From the NCBI GenBank assembly GCA_902555065.1, contig CACDQQ010000006.1, forward strand, positions 1-45,000: a stretch of 45,000 nt of DNA, read 5' to 3'. How positions within the stretch are numbered: position 1 is the first letter of the stretch; each line of letters begins with the position of its first letter. The stretch comes from an uncultured Pelagibacteraceae bacterium (GTDB taxonomy: Bacteria > Pseudomonadota > Alphaproteobacteria > Pelagibacterales > Pelagibacteraceae). Below, piece after piece: positions 8,824 to 17,990 of this stretch. Below the pieces are notes generated by a model. The model was not told the origin of the DNA, did no database searches, and worked only from the letters and a program-made list of their open reading frames with translations. A program made the position numbers and the translations under genes.

Positions 8824-9597
8824 ATGTCAAAAATAAAAAAAATTCTTAAAAATATCTTAATTTATATACCTGTTATTAATTATTTATTTATTTTATTCAA
8901 TTATAAGATAATGAAAATCGATTTATCAATTCATAAATACAAGATTGGCAAAATGCTTATGACAAAAAATAATTATCAAATTTATGATAGAATTAATGCT
9001 GGAAAAATAACAGGTTTAGACAATGAAATGAATTATGAATATGCATTTTCAAAGAAAATAATTGAATTAGCAGACAAAAACAAAGTTTTTTTTGATATTG
9101 GAGCAAGTTATGGTCACTATTCTAGTTTAGCCTGCAAGCTCTTTAAAGAAGTTTATTGTTTTGAAGGAGACCCACTAGAATTATATTTTCTAAAGAAAAA
9201 CTTAAAACAATTTAAAAATGTTAAAATTATAAACAAGTTTTTAACTAAAAATTTTAATATTGACAAAATAATTAAGCAAACAGGCGTAATCCCTTTTTTA
9301 ATAAAGATTGATGTTGAAGGAGATGAAATTCAAATTTTAGAAAACTGTCAAGAAACATTAAAAATTGGACCTAATTTTTTAATTGAATTTCATAAAAGAA
9401 AAATTTTAAATCAAAATAAAAATGATTCCTTAGTTATCGAGAATTTTTTTTCAATATTTAGTAAAAATGGATATAGATTAAAATTTAATGGACACCATGA
9501 TTACGAAAATTTAATTTCATATGGCATACCTGATAAGGAATGGAATGAGAAAAGGCCAATAACAAATAACTTTGCTGTACTAGCAACTAAAATCTAA
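8824..9597 (+). CDS. FkbM-family methyltransferase
   Basis: A 257-residue SAM-dependent methyltransferase. Motif I is FFDIGASYGHYSS (residues 89-101), the acidic strand-2 end is YCFEGDP, and the FkbM signature LIKIDVEGDE follows around residues 159-168. A short hydrophobic N-terminus (residues 10-30) may associate with the membrane. FkbM enzymes O-methylate sugars or polyketides; here the likely substrate is a sugar of the surface glycan. It stands alone on the plus strand between two minus-strand genes and ends 11 bases before the facing dioxygenase stop codon, leaving no room for a stem-loop terminator. Confidence 0.85.
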   Translation: MSKIKKILKNILIYIPVINYLFILFNYKIMKIDLSIHKYKIGKMLMTKNNYQIYDRINAGKITGLDNEMNYEYAFSKKIIELADKNKVFFDIGASYGHYSSLACKLFKEVYCFEGDPLELYFLKKNLKQFKNVKIINKFLTKNFNIDKIIKQTGVIPFLIKIDVEGDEIQILENCQETLKIGPNFLIEFHKRKILNQNKNDSLVIENFFSIFSKNGYRLKFNGHHDYENLISYGIPDKEWNEKRPITNNFAVLATKI

Positions 9598-9608
9598 TTA
9601 ATAAAATT

Positions 9609-10529
9609 TTATCTATTTATTGAATAATTTTTATCATAAAAATAAATATTGTTCACTTTCGTAAGACATTCCTTATTTATCAATTCACAATCATCAAAAT
9701 TAAAATCATTTGAGAAAAATGTAGATCTTGGACCTATGATATCACTCTTTCCAAAAAACATATCCGACTTAAGTTTACTAGAAAATTCAAATTTAAGCAT
9801 TATTCTCAAATTATTTTTTTCATCTAATTTTCGATCTTGATTAATTTGATCAAAATTTCCTCTATGATATCCGTTTGTATCAAATAAAAACAAAGATCCC
9901 TCTTTTGGAAAAAATTTTATTTTATCCTTAACATATTTATTTATTTTGTTATCTTTTAATCTACTACCCATAATTGTATAATTTTGATGATTTAATTTAT
10001 TAGTATTTAATATATAATCAGTTGATATTAAATTATTAGAATTTAAATATAGAAATAATTTTAATCTTCTACCCACATTATCGAAATGCCATTTTTCAGA
10101 AATAATTTTTTTTTGTGAATTATATTTTGTTATGCTTGCCGAAATTATATCAAGGTATGCATCCTCACCTAAATAATTTTTAATTAAAAAAGTTAATTTT
10201 TTATCTAGCAATATTTTTTCAGCTATAGATCCTTTCGTATAAATTTCTGGTTGTACAAAAATTGGTGAGTCTTGAAAGTTTTTATTTAGTTCAATTTTAT
10301 TATATATTTGATTATAACTTTCATTTACCATTTGTATATCAGTGATATATTCTTCGATTTGAATAGCCCCACTTTCATTAAGATTGTTTAATAATGAATT
10401 TAAGTCAACATCTTCGGAGGTCTTACTATAGTTTGTTTTTTTAGAATTTCTTATAATTTTTTTATATGTATAATTCATATACAAATTATTGATAAAAGAT
10501 TTGGTAATTTTTTTTAGTTTCGCAATCAT
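9609..10529 (-). CDS. PhyH-like Fe(II)/2-oxoglutarate dioxygenase
   Basis: A 306-residue protein with the jelly-roll iron triad: His148 and Asp150 in KWHFDN, and a distal His222 in NGYHRGN. Arg242 (NNLRIML) is placed to bind 2-oxoglutarate. The spacing (HxD, about 70 residues, His, about 20, Arg) fits the phytanoyl-CoA dioxygenase-like group. Such enzymes hydroxylate or oxidise small molecules and, in polysaccharide loci, possibly sugars. It is separated from the dehydratase gene upstream by 109 bases, the largest gap in this part, so it may have its own promoter. The substrate is unknown. Confidence 0.75.
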   Translation of the reverse strand: MIAKLKKITKSFINNLYMNYTYKKIIRNSKKTNYSKTSEDVDLNSLLNNLNESGAIQIEEYITDIQMVNESYNQIYNKIELNKNFQDSPIFVQPEIYTKGSIAEKILLDKKLTFLIKNYLGEDAYLDIISASITKYNSQKKIISEKWHFDNVGRRLKLFLYLNSNNLISTDYILNTNKLNHQNYTIMGSRLKDNKINKYVKDKIKFFPKEGSLFLFDTNGYHRGNFDQINQDRKLDEKNNLRIMLKFEFSSKLKSDMFFGKSDIIGPRSTFFSNDFNFDDCELINKECLTKVNNIYFYDKNYSINR

Positions 10530-10638
10530 TTGATTTAATTTTTAATTAAACATATTTTTTATAATATTTATATAATTATATAGTTACATTTATAATATTT
10601 TGTAAAAATAGACGATAGTTTATAATTGTTTTTTTATT
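10530..10638. other. 109-base AT-only intergenic spacer
   Basis: This spacer sits between two minus-strand genes. Read on the minus strand it contains TATAAT at 10580-10575, a possible -10 box for the dioxygenase, and T/A runs that could end the upstream message. No GC-rich stem was found, and no small reading frame with convincing content. Confidence 0.35.
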
Positions 10639-11667
10639 CTATACTAAATTATTTTTTATTAAATATTCTTTAATAAATTTTTTCGAAGCTATTTTTTTTG
10701 AATATTGAGTAGATTGTACTTTTAAATTTTGCTTATATTTTTTTTTAACATCTTTAATATTTATATTATCATTAATAATTATCAGGTTCTTGTATTTAAA
10801 TAAATTTTTATGTTCATCGGATGAATACAGCCTTTCATAATTTCTTTCACCAGACCTAATACCTGTAAATATAATCTTCTTTCTATAGCCTATTTGTTTT
10901 TCATAATACTGCTTTAAAACTAGTGCTAAATCTAATATTTTGAAATTGGGTAAATCTCCAATTATAAAAATTTCTCCACCTAGCATAATATCTATTGAGA
11001 GAATTATATTTGAGACAGCTCTATCAATTGTTAAAAAATATCTTTCCATTTTACTATCAGTTATAGATAAATTTTTATTTTTTTTTATCTGATTTATAAA
11101 TTTTGGTAAAACTGAACCTCTAGAACCGATTATGTTTCCAAATCTAATGCATGAAAAATTTGTATTACTTTTTGAATTAGATTTTATGACAAGGCTTTCT
11201 GCAATTTTTTTTGTTTTGCCCATTACTGATATTGGTTTTACTACTTTATCTGTGCTTATGAATAAAAATTTTTTTACTTTATTTTTTTTTGATGCAGCTA
11301 TTAAATTTTTTGTTCCAATAAAATTTGTTCTATATGCTTCTTTTGGATTAAATTCACAAATAGGAACATGTTTGAGTGCAGCAGCATGAATTACTATGTC
11401 AATATTTTTTGTTGCATCTAAACATCGATTAAGTTCTCTTACATCGCCTAAAATAAATCTAATTTTGTTTTTCTTCATTTTTTGCTGAAAAGAAACATCT
11501 TTATCTTCTTTAATTGTTTCTGAAAGATTATATAGACCATTTTCATCATTACTAAATACTCTAATAACTTTGCAATTTTTTTGTCTTAGCTTTTGAACTA
11601 GCGCAGATCCTATGCTACCAGTACCTCCAGTTACAAGAACAGATTTATCTTTTAAAAAATTAGCCAT
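10639..11667 (-). CDS. CapD-like NDP-HexNAc 4,6-dehydratase
   Basis: A 342-residue extended SDR. The nucleotide site is GGTGSIG (residues 14-20), followed by AAALKHVP near 96-103. The active site has Ser138-Thr-Asp140-Lys141, and Met149/Lys153 where most SDRs have Tyr/Lys. The Ser-Met-Lys form is known from WbpM, PglF and CapE-type 4,6-dehydratases, so this is not an inactivating change. It would turn UDP-GlcNAc into the 4-keto-6-deoxy sugar, the first step of bacillosamine, QuiNAc, FucNAc or legionaminate pathways. It overlaps the reductase-like gene by 8 bases, and the NeuC, NeuB and NeuA genes follow. C5 inversion cannot be judged from sequence. Confidence 0.85.
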   Translation of the reverse strand: MANFLKDKSVLVTGGTGSIGSALVQKLRQKNCKVIRVFSNDENGLYNLSETIKEDKDVSFQQKMKKNKIRFILGDVRELNRCLDATKNIDIVIHAAALKHVPICEFNPKEAYRTNFIGTKNLIAASKKNKVKKFLFISTDKVVKPISVMGKTKKIAESLVIKSNSKSNTNFSCIRFGNIIGSRGSVLPKFINQIKKNKNLSITDSKMERYFLTIDRAVSNIILSIDIMLGGEIFIIGDLPNFKILDLALVLKQYYEKQIGYRKKIIFTGIRSGERNYERLYSSDEHKNLFKYKNLIIINDNINIKDVKKKYKQNLKVQSTQYSKKIASKKFIKEYLIKNNLV

Positions 11668-12424
11668 GTGAAATGATTGTATTTAATATATTAAATTTAG
11701 TTTCACTTAATTGATTTTTTTTTAATCTTTTAATTAATTCACTTTTTCTTACTGCATTTTTACCACTAAATAGTTTAAACAAATTAAATAATTGGTAATT
11801 TGTAAATTTTTCAGATGCAATAGTTATTACCTGCCTATTGTTATAATGCTTGATGATATTATTAATTACTTTTATAAAATCCTTGTAATGAACATAAAAA
11901 TTTAATTCTGATTTATTTTTTAGTGTTATTTTCTTTTTTTTTGTAAAATGTAACTTTAGTTCTTTCATTAAACCTATTTTATTAATCTGATCATCATATA
12001 CATTTGCGAGTCTAATAATATTAAAATTACCAACTTTTTTCTTAATTAACGTCTCCATTTTTTTTTTTGAAATGATGTAATTTTTTTTGATTTTTTCATT
12101 ACCAATTTTTTTTTTTCTTACCAATAATGTTGAAAAAAAAATTTTTTTTGTTTTTTTTTCTGAAAATTGGATAATATTTTTTACTCCATTTAAGTTGATT
12201 GACCTCATCTCATTTATATCTTTAGAAATTTGTCCAGACAAGTTTATTAAATAATCTAAATTCCTATTAATTTTAAAAAACTTTTTAACATCTTTTTTCT
12301 TTCTTATATCTAATTTTGAGTTTCTATAATTAAATTCTAATATATTGTGCTTTTTTTTTAATTCTTTTACTAATTTCCTACCTAAGTATCCATTAGAGCC
12401 AATAATTAAAATTTTTTTTTTCAA
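11660..12424 (-). CDS. NAD(P)-dependent SDR, probable 4-ketoreductase
   Basis: A 254-residue short extended SDR with GSNGYLG (residues 9-15), a conserved Asn-Leu-Ser-Gly after the fourth strand, FFSTLLV and a candidate YxxxK in NYIISKKK. It is very lysine-rich and diverged. Between a 4,6-dehydratase (8-base overlap) and a NeuC-type epimerase (3-base gap), the simplest role is reduction of the 4-keto-6-deoxy-HexNAc to the 4-hydroxy sugar. That would make the cassette different from the legionaminate and pseudaminate routes, which aminate C4. A C3/C5 epimerase or a scaffold role is possible. Substrate assignment is inference. Confidence 0.6.
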   Translation of the reverse strand: MKKKILIIGSNGYLGRKLVKELKKKHNILEFNYRNSKLDIRKKKDVKKFFKINRNLDYLINLSGQISKDINEMRSINLNGVKNIIQFSEKKTKKIFFSTLLVRKKKIGNEKIKKNYIISKKKMETLIKKKVGNFNIIRLANVYDDQINKIGLMKELKLHFTKKKKITLKNKSELNFYVHYKDFIKVINNIIKHYNNRQVITIASEKFTNYQLFNLFKLFSGKNAVRKSELIKRLKKNQLSETKFNILNTIISHG

Positions 12425-12427
12425 TAA

Positions 12428-13567
12428 TTAATAAGTTATTTTTTTTTGAACAATATTTTTATTTAAATTTAATTTAATTAATAATTTGATTATTTTATTT
12501 GAAGATTTTCCGTCACCATATGGATTTTTTATATTTTTTATTTTTTTTATAAATATTTTATTATTTAGACAGTACAGTATTTTTTTTTTAATTTCTTTAG
12601 CCTCATAACTTGATGAGATAACATTTAGAGGTTTTAATCTTCCATTTTGTCTACTGCCAATATTTACAACGGGAATTCTATATGTTGCTGCCTCATGTAT
12701 TCCTGAACTTGAATTTCCTACTAGGATTGAAGCTTTTGATAGCAACGTTTTATATTCCATAAGATTTAGTGTTTTGACTACTTTAAATTTAGATTTATTA
12801 AGTTCTTTTATAATTTTTTTTGAACCAGCATCATTGTTTGGATAAATAATTAATTTTTGAATTTTAATATTTTTTAAAGCTTTTAAGGTATTGAGAATTT
12901 GTTTATTTGAATTTGTCTCAGTGGTTACAGGATGCTGAATTAAAATTAAATATTTTTTTTTGTAATCTATGCCAAATTTATTTTTAATTTGAGTTATTGA
13001 ACATGTTTCCTCTTGTAATAAAGCATCAATAGATGGGCATCCAACTACAAAAATATTTTTTTTAATCTCACCCATTTTAATCAACCTTTTTTTGGCATCA
13101 TTATTAGAAACAAAATGGTAGTGAGAAAATTTACTCATCGCATGTCTGATTGACTCATCAATTGTACCAGAAACTTCACCCCCTTGAATGTGAGCTACTG
13201 GAATATTCATATGCGCACCAACAATAGTTACTGCTAAATTTGCAGCAATATCAAATCCCGACAAAATAATATCTGGCTTATTTTTTTTTAGAATTTTACT
13301 TAATTCCTGTATTGCAATTCCTAATCCGCTAACCATTTCGGCTCCATCATCATGTATTGTTTTATTAAACATTTTAAATGTTTTGGTGATTTTAAAATTT
13401 TCTTTATTTATTTCATCTATTGTATGTCCATATTTTTTTAATAAATGATTTCCAGTAACAACTAGATCATAATCTAACTCTTTAGATTTTTTTATAAGTT
13501 TTATAATAGGCTTAAATCTGCTAAAATCAGCTCTTCGTTCAGACACTATAAAAACTTTTCTTTTCAA
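12428..13567 (-). CDS. neuC: Hydrolysing NDP-HexNAc 2-epimerase (NeuC/LegG family)
   Basis: A 379-residue GT-B-like epimerase that releases NDP and inverts C2 to give a free ManNAc-type sugar. The NeuC/LegG block HIQGGEVSGTIDESIRH is near residues 146-162, followed by KFSHYHF. The C-terminal domain has VGNSSSGIHEA and NIGSRQNGRL. These features distinguish it from the non-hydrolysing WecB family. It overlaps NeuB by 4 bases, as expected for enzymes handing over a free sugar. Whether it takes UDP-GlcNAc or the 6-deoxy product of the dehydratase/reductase pair is not readable, but the gene order favours a 6-deoxy substrate. Confidence 0.88.
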   Translation of the reverse strand: MKRKVFIVSERRADFSRFKPIIKLIKKSKELDYDLVVTGNHLLKKYGHTIDEINKENFKITKTFKMFNKTIHDDGAEMVSGLGIAIQELSKILKKNKPDIILSGFDIAANLAVTIVGAHMNIPVAHIQGGEVSGTIDESIRHAMSKFSHYHFVSNNDAKKRLIKMGEIKKNIFVVGCPSIDALLQEETCSITQIKNKFGIDYKKKYLILIQHPVTTETNSNKQILNTLKALKNIKIQKLIIYPNNDAGSKKIIKELNKSKFKVVKTLNLMEYKTLLSKASILVGNSSSGIHEAATYRIPVVNIGSRQNGRLKPLNVISSSYEAKEIKKKILYCLNNKIFIKKIKNIKNPYGDGKSSNKIIKLLIKLNLNKNIVQKKITY

Positions 13568-14607
13568 CTAAGATCCCCTTTTTTAATCTGGTGATTTTTA
13601 TAAATATTTTTTTTTGCTTTCTTGCCTATAAGTTTTTTATAATCTTTAACTCTAAAATCTCCGTTACCTGGTCTAATTGGAAAAATATTATTTCTAGTTA
13701 ATTTTTGACCCCTTTTTATATTTTGTGTCGCAGCTATAGATGCAAAGGCAAAATTTATTGTTTTTGTCTCTTCTTTAAGAGGAATTTTTTTACCCTTTAT
13801 TGATTTAAAAATTAATTTTGTAGCCAAAATCATTTCTTTTAGTTCATTTTTATCCATTGAGCATGATACATCTGGACCCTTTCTTTTAGATTTATCATCA
13901 ACAAAATGTTTTTCTATTACTCTTGCGCCTAAAGCAATGGATCCTAAACAACTATAATTGGTTTCTGTATGATCTGATAAACCTATTACAGCATCTTTAA
14001 AGTTTTTTTTTAAATCAATTAAACAATTCAATCTTACTAATTCATTTGGAGTGGGGTAAATATTTGTACAGTGTAATAAAGCATAAGGAATTTTATATTT
14101 TCTAATTATATTTACAGATTTTCTGATGCTGACAATATCATTCATACCAGTGCTCAAAATTATTGGCTTTTTCTTTTTACATACATATTCGACAAAAGGG
14201 TAATTATTACATTCTCCAGATCCAATTTTATAGGCTGGAACTCCAATTCTTTCTAATCTATCAACTGCTTCTCTTGAAAAAGGCGAACTCATAAAAATTT
14301 TTTTTTTTTGTTTTATAAATCTAGCTAACTTAAACTCATTTTCTTCTGAAAGTTGGCTATCTCTTATTATTGAAAAAATATTTTTATTTGAATTTCCTGG
14401 TTTAATTTTTTTTGCCTCAACTGACATTTCCTTATCAGCAATGTGAGTTTGATGTTTAATTACCTCTGCACCACTTTTAATAGCTGTTTCTGCTAAATGT
14501 ACAGCTAAGTCTAAAGATCCATTATGATTTATACCAATTTCTGCAATTACTAAAGGAGGGTAATTAATACCTATTTTTCTGTTACTGATTTTAAAACTTT
14601 TTTCCAT
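13564..14607 (-). CDS. neuB: Nonulosonic acid synthase (NeuB family, with SAF domain)
   Basis: A 347-residue enzyme condensing a ManNAc-type sugar with phosphoenolpyruvate to form a nine-carbon acid. The TIM barrel starts AEIGINHNGSLDLA and contains IKHQTH, GSGECNN, LHCTNIYPTP, GLSDHTE and VIEKHF. The C-terminal antifreeze-like (SAF) domain begins near residue 285 (SIAATQNIKRGQKLT, then NGDFRVKDYKKLIGKK). The full domain set contrasts with the shorter paralogue near 38 kb. It overlaps the CMP-transferase gene by 17 bases. The family includes Neu5Ac, Leg and Pse synthases; motifs alone do not separate them. Confidence 0.92.
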   Translation of the reverse strand: MEKSFKISNRKIGINYPPLVIAEIGINHNGSLDLAVHLAETAIKSGAEVIKHQTHIADKEMSVEAKKIKPGNSNKNIFSIIRDSQLSEENEFKLARFIKQKKKIFMSSPFSREAVDRLERIGVPAYKIGSGECNNYPFVEYVCKKKKPIILSTGMNDIVSIRKSVNIIRKYKIPYALLHCTNIYPTPNELVRLNCLIDLKKNFKDAVIGLSDHTETNYSCLGSIALGARVIEKHFVDDKSKRKGPDVSCSMDKNELKEMILATKLIFKSIKGKKIPLKEETKTINFAFASIAATQNIKRGQKLTRNNIFPIRPGNGDFRVKDYKKLIGKKAKKNIYKNHQIKKGDLS

Positions 14608-15292
14608 GTACCTTTTTAAAATATTTTTTCGCTAATTTAAAGTCATCAAGGTTGTCTACATCCAAGCTTGAAATTTTATTCATTATATATGGGTAACATT
14701 TATTAAAAAAATTTCTTTTTTTTATAAATTCTTTATATCTAAAAATAAAAATAGCTCCATTTGCTTTATAGGTATCTGGAAATGATTGTCTATTCTCAAA
14801 AATATTTTTTGACGCAAATAATGGAATTAATGTTTTGTTTTTTATAGTCATATCTTTGTATGGTGATTTATGATTTTTAGATACACTAATTAAAAAATTA
14901 AGTTTTTTATTTTTAAAAATTTTTATCGATCTTGAAATATCTTTTACAGTTCGCAAGGGGGATGTTGGCTGAAGTATTATAATTATTGGATTTAATTTCT
15001 GTATTTTTCTATTCAAATACTTTAAAAAATGCTCAACTACCTTTATGCCTTTAGTATTTTTTGTTGATAAATAAGAAGGTCTTTTTATAAACACACAATC
15101 ATATAATCTTGAAATTTTTTCAATTTTTTTGGACTCAGATGATATGTAAGTAATGTCTATGAGCTTAGATTTTAAAGATGAAATAATAGCTAATTCTAAT
15201 AATGTTTTATTATAAATTTTGAGTAAGTTTTTATTTTTTAAATTGCTTGATTTTTCTTTTGCTGGAATAAATGAGAAAACATGATCTTTCAT
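14591..15292 (-). CDS. neuA: CMP-nonulosonic acid cytidylyltransferase (NeuA/LegF-like)
   Basis: A 233-residue nucleotidyltransferase that activates the nonulosonic acid as its CMP form. The P-loop-like start is IPAKEKSSNLKNKNL, with Lys in place of the more usual Arg. LQPTSPLR near residues 108-115 and a late DVDNLDDF complete the NeuA/KdsB-type pattern. NGAIFIFR precedes the acceptor-binding part. It is first in the synthase trio by transcription order (NeuA, NeuB, NeuC). CMP-sugars of this kind are used directly by sialyltransferase-like enzymes, and a candidate lies 10 bases upstream. Confidence 0.88.
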   Translation of the reverse strand: MKDHVFSFIPAKEKSSNLKNKNLLKIYNKTLLELAIISSLKSKLIDITYISSESKKIEKISRLYDCVFIKRPSYLSTKNTKGIKVVEHFLKYLNRKIQKLNPIIIILQPTSPLRTVKDISRSIKIFKNKKLNFLISVSKNHKSPYKDMTIKNKTLIPLFASKNIFENRQSFPDTYKANGAIFIFRYKEFIKKRNFFNKCYPYIMNKISSLDVDNLDDFKLAKKYFKKVHGKKF

Positions 15293-15302
15293 TTTTAAAA
15301 AA

Positions 15303-16271
15303 TTAATTATATATTATCTTACTCAAGTTACTTATTAATTTTTTTTGTTTATCAATTTTTGCTATATTTCCATGAACTTTTAAATTTTTATTTTTTATAA
15401 GTCTAGCGATATATAGGTATTGATAAATTAAATTTTCCATATGATCCTCATGATAAAAAATATATTTAGAATGATTTGAAAAAGATAAAACAGCTTGAAA
15501 AAAATTTTTTTTGTAAATTTTTTCTTTTTGGTACAGATCTAGTCCAAAAACTTTAACTTTTTTATAAATTTTTAGAAGAGCTATAATCACAGCAGTTCCT
15601 GAACCAGGATTTGGTTCAATTGATGAATTATAATTGATAATGTGATTAAGGAAAACAATTTTGCTTTTATTATGTCGTTCTATAAATTTAAGATGTTTTG
15701 GGTCTAAATTTATTTCTACGTCTTGGCCTTTAAATGATTTAACGTATAATTTTTTCTTGATTGTATTTTTAACAATATATGGTTTTTTTTTTTCACTATA
15801 ATAAAAAGGATATACAAAAAAACAAGGCAACTGCTTTCTTGATACAAACCTGCTGACACCAGCAATAGATGCTGTAGAAAAAAAAATGTTTTTTCCTTTT
15901 GTATTACTTTCCCAGTTTACCAAAAATTTCTTAACGTTTTTATTTTGGTACTTTTTAAATTCTGCAGTTTCTTTTTTAAAAAATACTAAAACCTCTTCGT
16001 TGATTTTTTTTTTATTGTATATTTTAAGATTTTTCGTTTCTTTTAAAATAAAGTCATCAAGTGGGTCATATGTAAAATTTATTTTACTTTTTATTGAGGG
16101 CAGTTTTTTATTAAACGAAAACAAATATGTATATTTTGGGCAAAAAATTAAGCAAATAGACATCATCAATCTTGATGTGAAAATTCTCAAAACTTTAATC
16201 GGAAATATATTTTTAACTATCCAAAGAAGTTTTTCAAATTTATTTAATTTGATTACTCGAGTTTTCATCAT
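15303..16271 (-). CDS. Possible sialyltransferase-like protein
   Basis: A 322-residue protein whose only recognisable block is EPNPGSGTAVIIALL (residues 219-233) followed by VKVFGLDLY (240-248) and, about 30 residues later, HEDHMENL. This resembles the P-S-x-G ... G-D/F and distal His arrangement of the CMP-sialic acid binding site in GT29 and GT42 sialyltransferases. An N-terminal hydrophobic stretch (residues 30-50) may tether it to the membrane. Its position between the CMP-transferase (10-base gap) and the ABC flippase (4-base overlap) fits an enzyme adding the nonulosonate to the lipid-linked glycan. The motif match is short, so this is a hypothesis. Confidence 0.45.
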   Translation of the reverse strand: MMKTRVIKLNKFEKLLWIVKNIFPIKVLRIFTSRLMMSICLIFCPKYTYLFSFNKKLPSIKSKINFTYDPLDDFILKETKNLKIYNKKKINEEVLVFFKKETAEFKKYQNKNVKKFLVNWESNTKGKNIFFSTASIAGVSRFVSRKQLPCFFVYPFYYSEKKKPYIVKNTIKKKLYVKSFKGQDVEINLDPKHLKFIERHNKSKIVFLNHIINYNSSIEPNPGSGTAVIIALLKIYKKVKVFGLDLYQKEKIYKKNFFQAVLSFSNHSKYIFYHEDHMENLIYQYLYIARLIKNKNLKVHGNIAKIDKQKKLISNLSKIIYN

Positions 16272-17965
16272 TCAACTTTGTCAATTTGACCATCTTTAAT
16301 ATAAAAAACTCTGTCGAAATATTTTAATATAGACTTTTTATGAGTTGCGAACAAAATTGTATTTTTATATTTTAATCTTTTCAAATTTTCTAATATATTT
16401 ATCTCATTAGTGTCGTCTAAATAATTTGTTGCTTCGTCTAATATTATGATTTTTGGTTTTTTTATCATAGCTCTTGCAATACAAATTCTTTGTTTTTGGC
16501 CTGATGAAAAAGTTGAACCCTCGTGTGCTTCAAATGTAAGATTCTCTTCCTCAATATCTATTAGATTATTATCTAAATTAGCAAACTTGTAAGCATCTAA
16601 AAGTTCTTTATCATCACAATCAGGACTAAATATTTTTACATTTTTTTTTATCGAGTAAGGAAAAAGATTAATATTAGAATCGACATAACCAATTTTTTCT
16701 AAAAAACTTTTTTTATCATAACTATATAAATTTTTTTCATCTATTAAGATTTTGCCAGATGAGCAAATGTTTAAACCTGAAATAAGATCTAAAATTGTTG
16801 ATTTTCCAGATCCTGACTTGCCTACTAAAGCAATCATTTCACCTTTCTTAATTTCTAAATTAATATTTTTTATAGCGACGTTACCGTTAGGATAACTATA
16901 CGATACATTTTCCAACTTAATGTTATTTTCAATATTATTAAATCTATAATTTCCCCAATTTTCATTTTTATTTTTATTTTTACTTTTTAATTTTAAATCT
17001 TCAATCAATTCATATCCTGGCTTTAAAGTTTCTAAAGCATTCTTCATTTCGACTGTATTATTTATATGAGGGAATATTCTAATAAATGAGTAGAGAATTG
17101 CCGTGCTCTCTGGTAAATCTAGACCAAATTTTACAGAAATACCAAAAATAATAAATACAAACAATATACCAAATATCTTTAAAAATTCTGATATGCTTGA
17201 ATTTAAAACTTTTTTTGCTACCTCGAATACATTTATTTTTTTATAGCTATTATGTATTTCATTAATAGTTTTATAATTACCAGCATTAGCGGTTATATTT
17301 TTATATAGTGTGGCACCATAAAAGAATATTGTTGTAAAAATATTTGTCTCAGAAGTAATTTTTTTCCCAATTCTATAAAAATAATAATTAATAATTTTTA
17401 TTGGCAACAAAAGTAAAACTATAGCCAATAATGAGGAGAAAGTAACCTGATAAGATATTAAAAAGGGTATCCAGATAATTACTGAGATTAAAAAAATATT
17501 CGATATCAGCTGAAGTGTTGCCATTATCGAGCCACCAACTTTATCTAACTCTTTATAAACGCTATTAGATATCTTGCCAATATCATTCATGTAAAAAAAA
17601 TGCCAATTACTTAAAAAGAATGATTCAAGAGTTTCTTTAAGATAAAGTGATAATATTCTAACTCTTATTTTAATAATAAAATAATCATTTAGAATTTTAA
17701 GTAGTCCTGCAAATATAAATAGAGATATGAATAAAGCGATATAATTATTTTGAGTGAACTGTTTAAAGTCTATGTCAACAAATTTGTTTAGTAAATTTAT
17801 TATTTTTGGGTCAATTTCTGAACCTAAAATCAATGATACTATTGGTATTAAAGAAACTACAGAAAGAGCATTAAATGCGGAAGATAGAAAAGATGATATT
17901 ATTAAAAAAAAAAAATTAAATTTAAAATTTTTAATATGTTTTAGTATAATTTTAAGTGCATACAT
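16268..17965 (-). CDS. ABC half-transporter, probable lipid-linked oligosaccharide flippase (PglK/MsbA-like)
   Basis: A 565-residue fused permease-ATPase, the same length class as C. jejuni PglK. Six membrane helices fill residues 10-310. The nucleotide-binding domain has Walker A GKSGSGKST (382-390), the signature SSGQKQR (487-493), Walker B IIILDEAT (507-514), and the H-loop His in FATHKKS. The Q-loop region reads YVDSNINLF, where the usual Gln is Ser. It would flip a finished oligosaccharide-lipid across the inner membrane. Overlap with the sialyltransferase-like gene links it to the nonulosonate glycan. The window thus has two flippase types, this one and the Wzx-like protein. Confidence 0.85.
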   Translation of the reverse strand: MYALKIILKHIKNFKFNFFFLIISSFLSSAFNALSVVSLIPIVSLILGSEIDPKIINLLNKFVDIDFKQFTQNNYIALFISLFIFAGLLKILNDYFIIKIRVRILSLYLKETLESFFLSNWHFFYMNDIGKISNSVYKELDKVGGSIMATLQLISNIFLISVIIWIPFLISYQVTFSSLLAIVLLLLPIKIINYYFYRIGKKITSETNIFTTIFFYGATLYKNITANAGNYKTINEIHNSYKKINVFEVAKKVLNSSISEFLKIFGILFVFIIFGISVKFGLDLPESTAILYSFIRIFPHINNTVEMKNALETLKPGYELIEDLKLKSKNKNKNENWGNYRFNNIENNIKLENVSYSYPNGNVAIKNINLEIKKGEMIALVGKSGSGKSTILDLISGLNICSSGKILIDEKNLYSYDKKSFLEKIGYVDSNINLFPYSIKKNVKIFSPDCDDKELLDAYKFANLDNNLIDIEEENLTFEAHEGSTFSSGQKQRICIARAMIKKPKIIILDEATNYLDDTNEINILENLKRLKYKNTILFATHKKSILKYFDRVFYIKDGQIDKVE

Positions 17966-17990
17966 ATTAATAAATATTATTTATATATAA

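Noticed and set aside
10639..11667. Inactive dehydratase because Tyr is Met
   Set aside because: Ser-Met-Lys is the normal active form in WbpM/PglF/CapE-type dehydratases.
15886..16299. 137-codon plus-strand reading frame
   Set aside because: It is antisense to the sialyltransferase-like gene, and its hydrophobic look follows from the T-rich complement of Lys-rich coding DNA.
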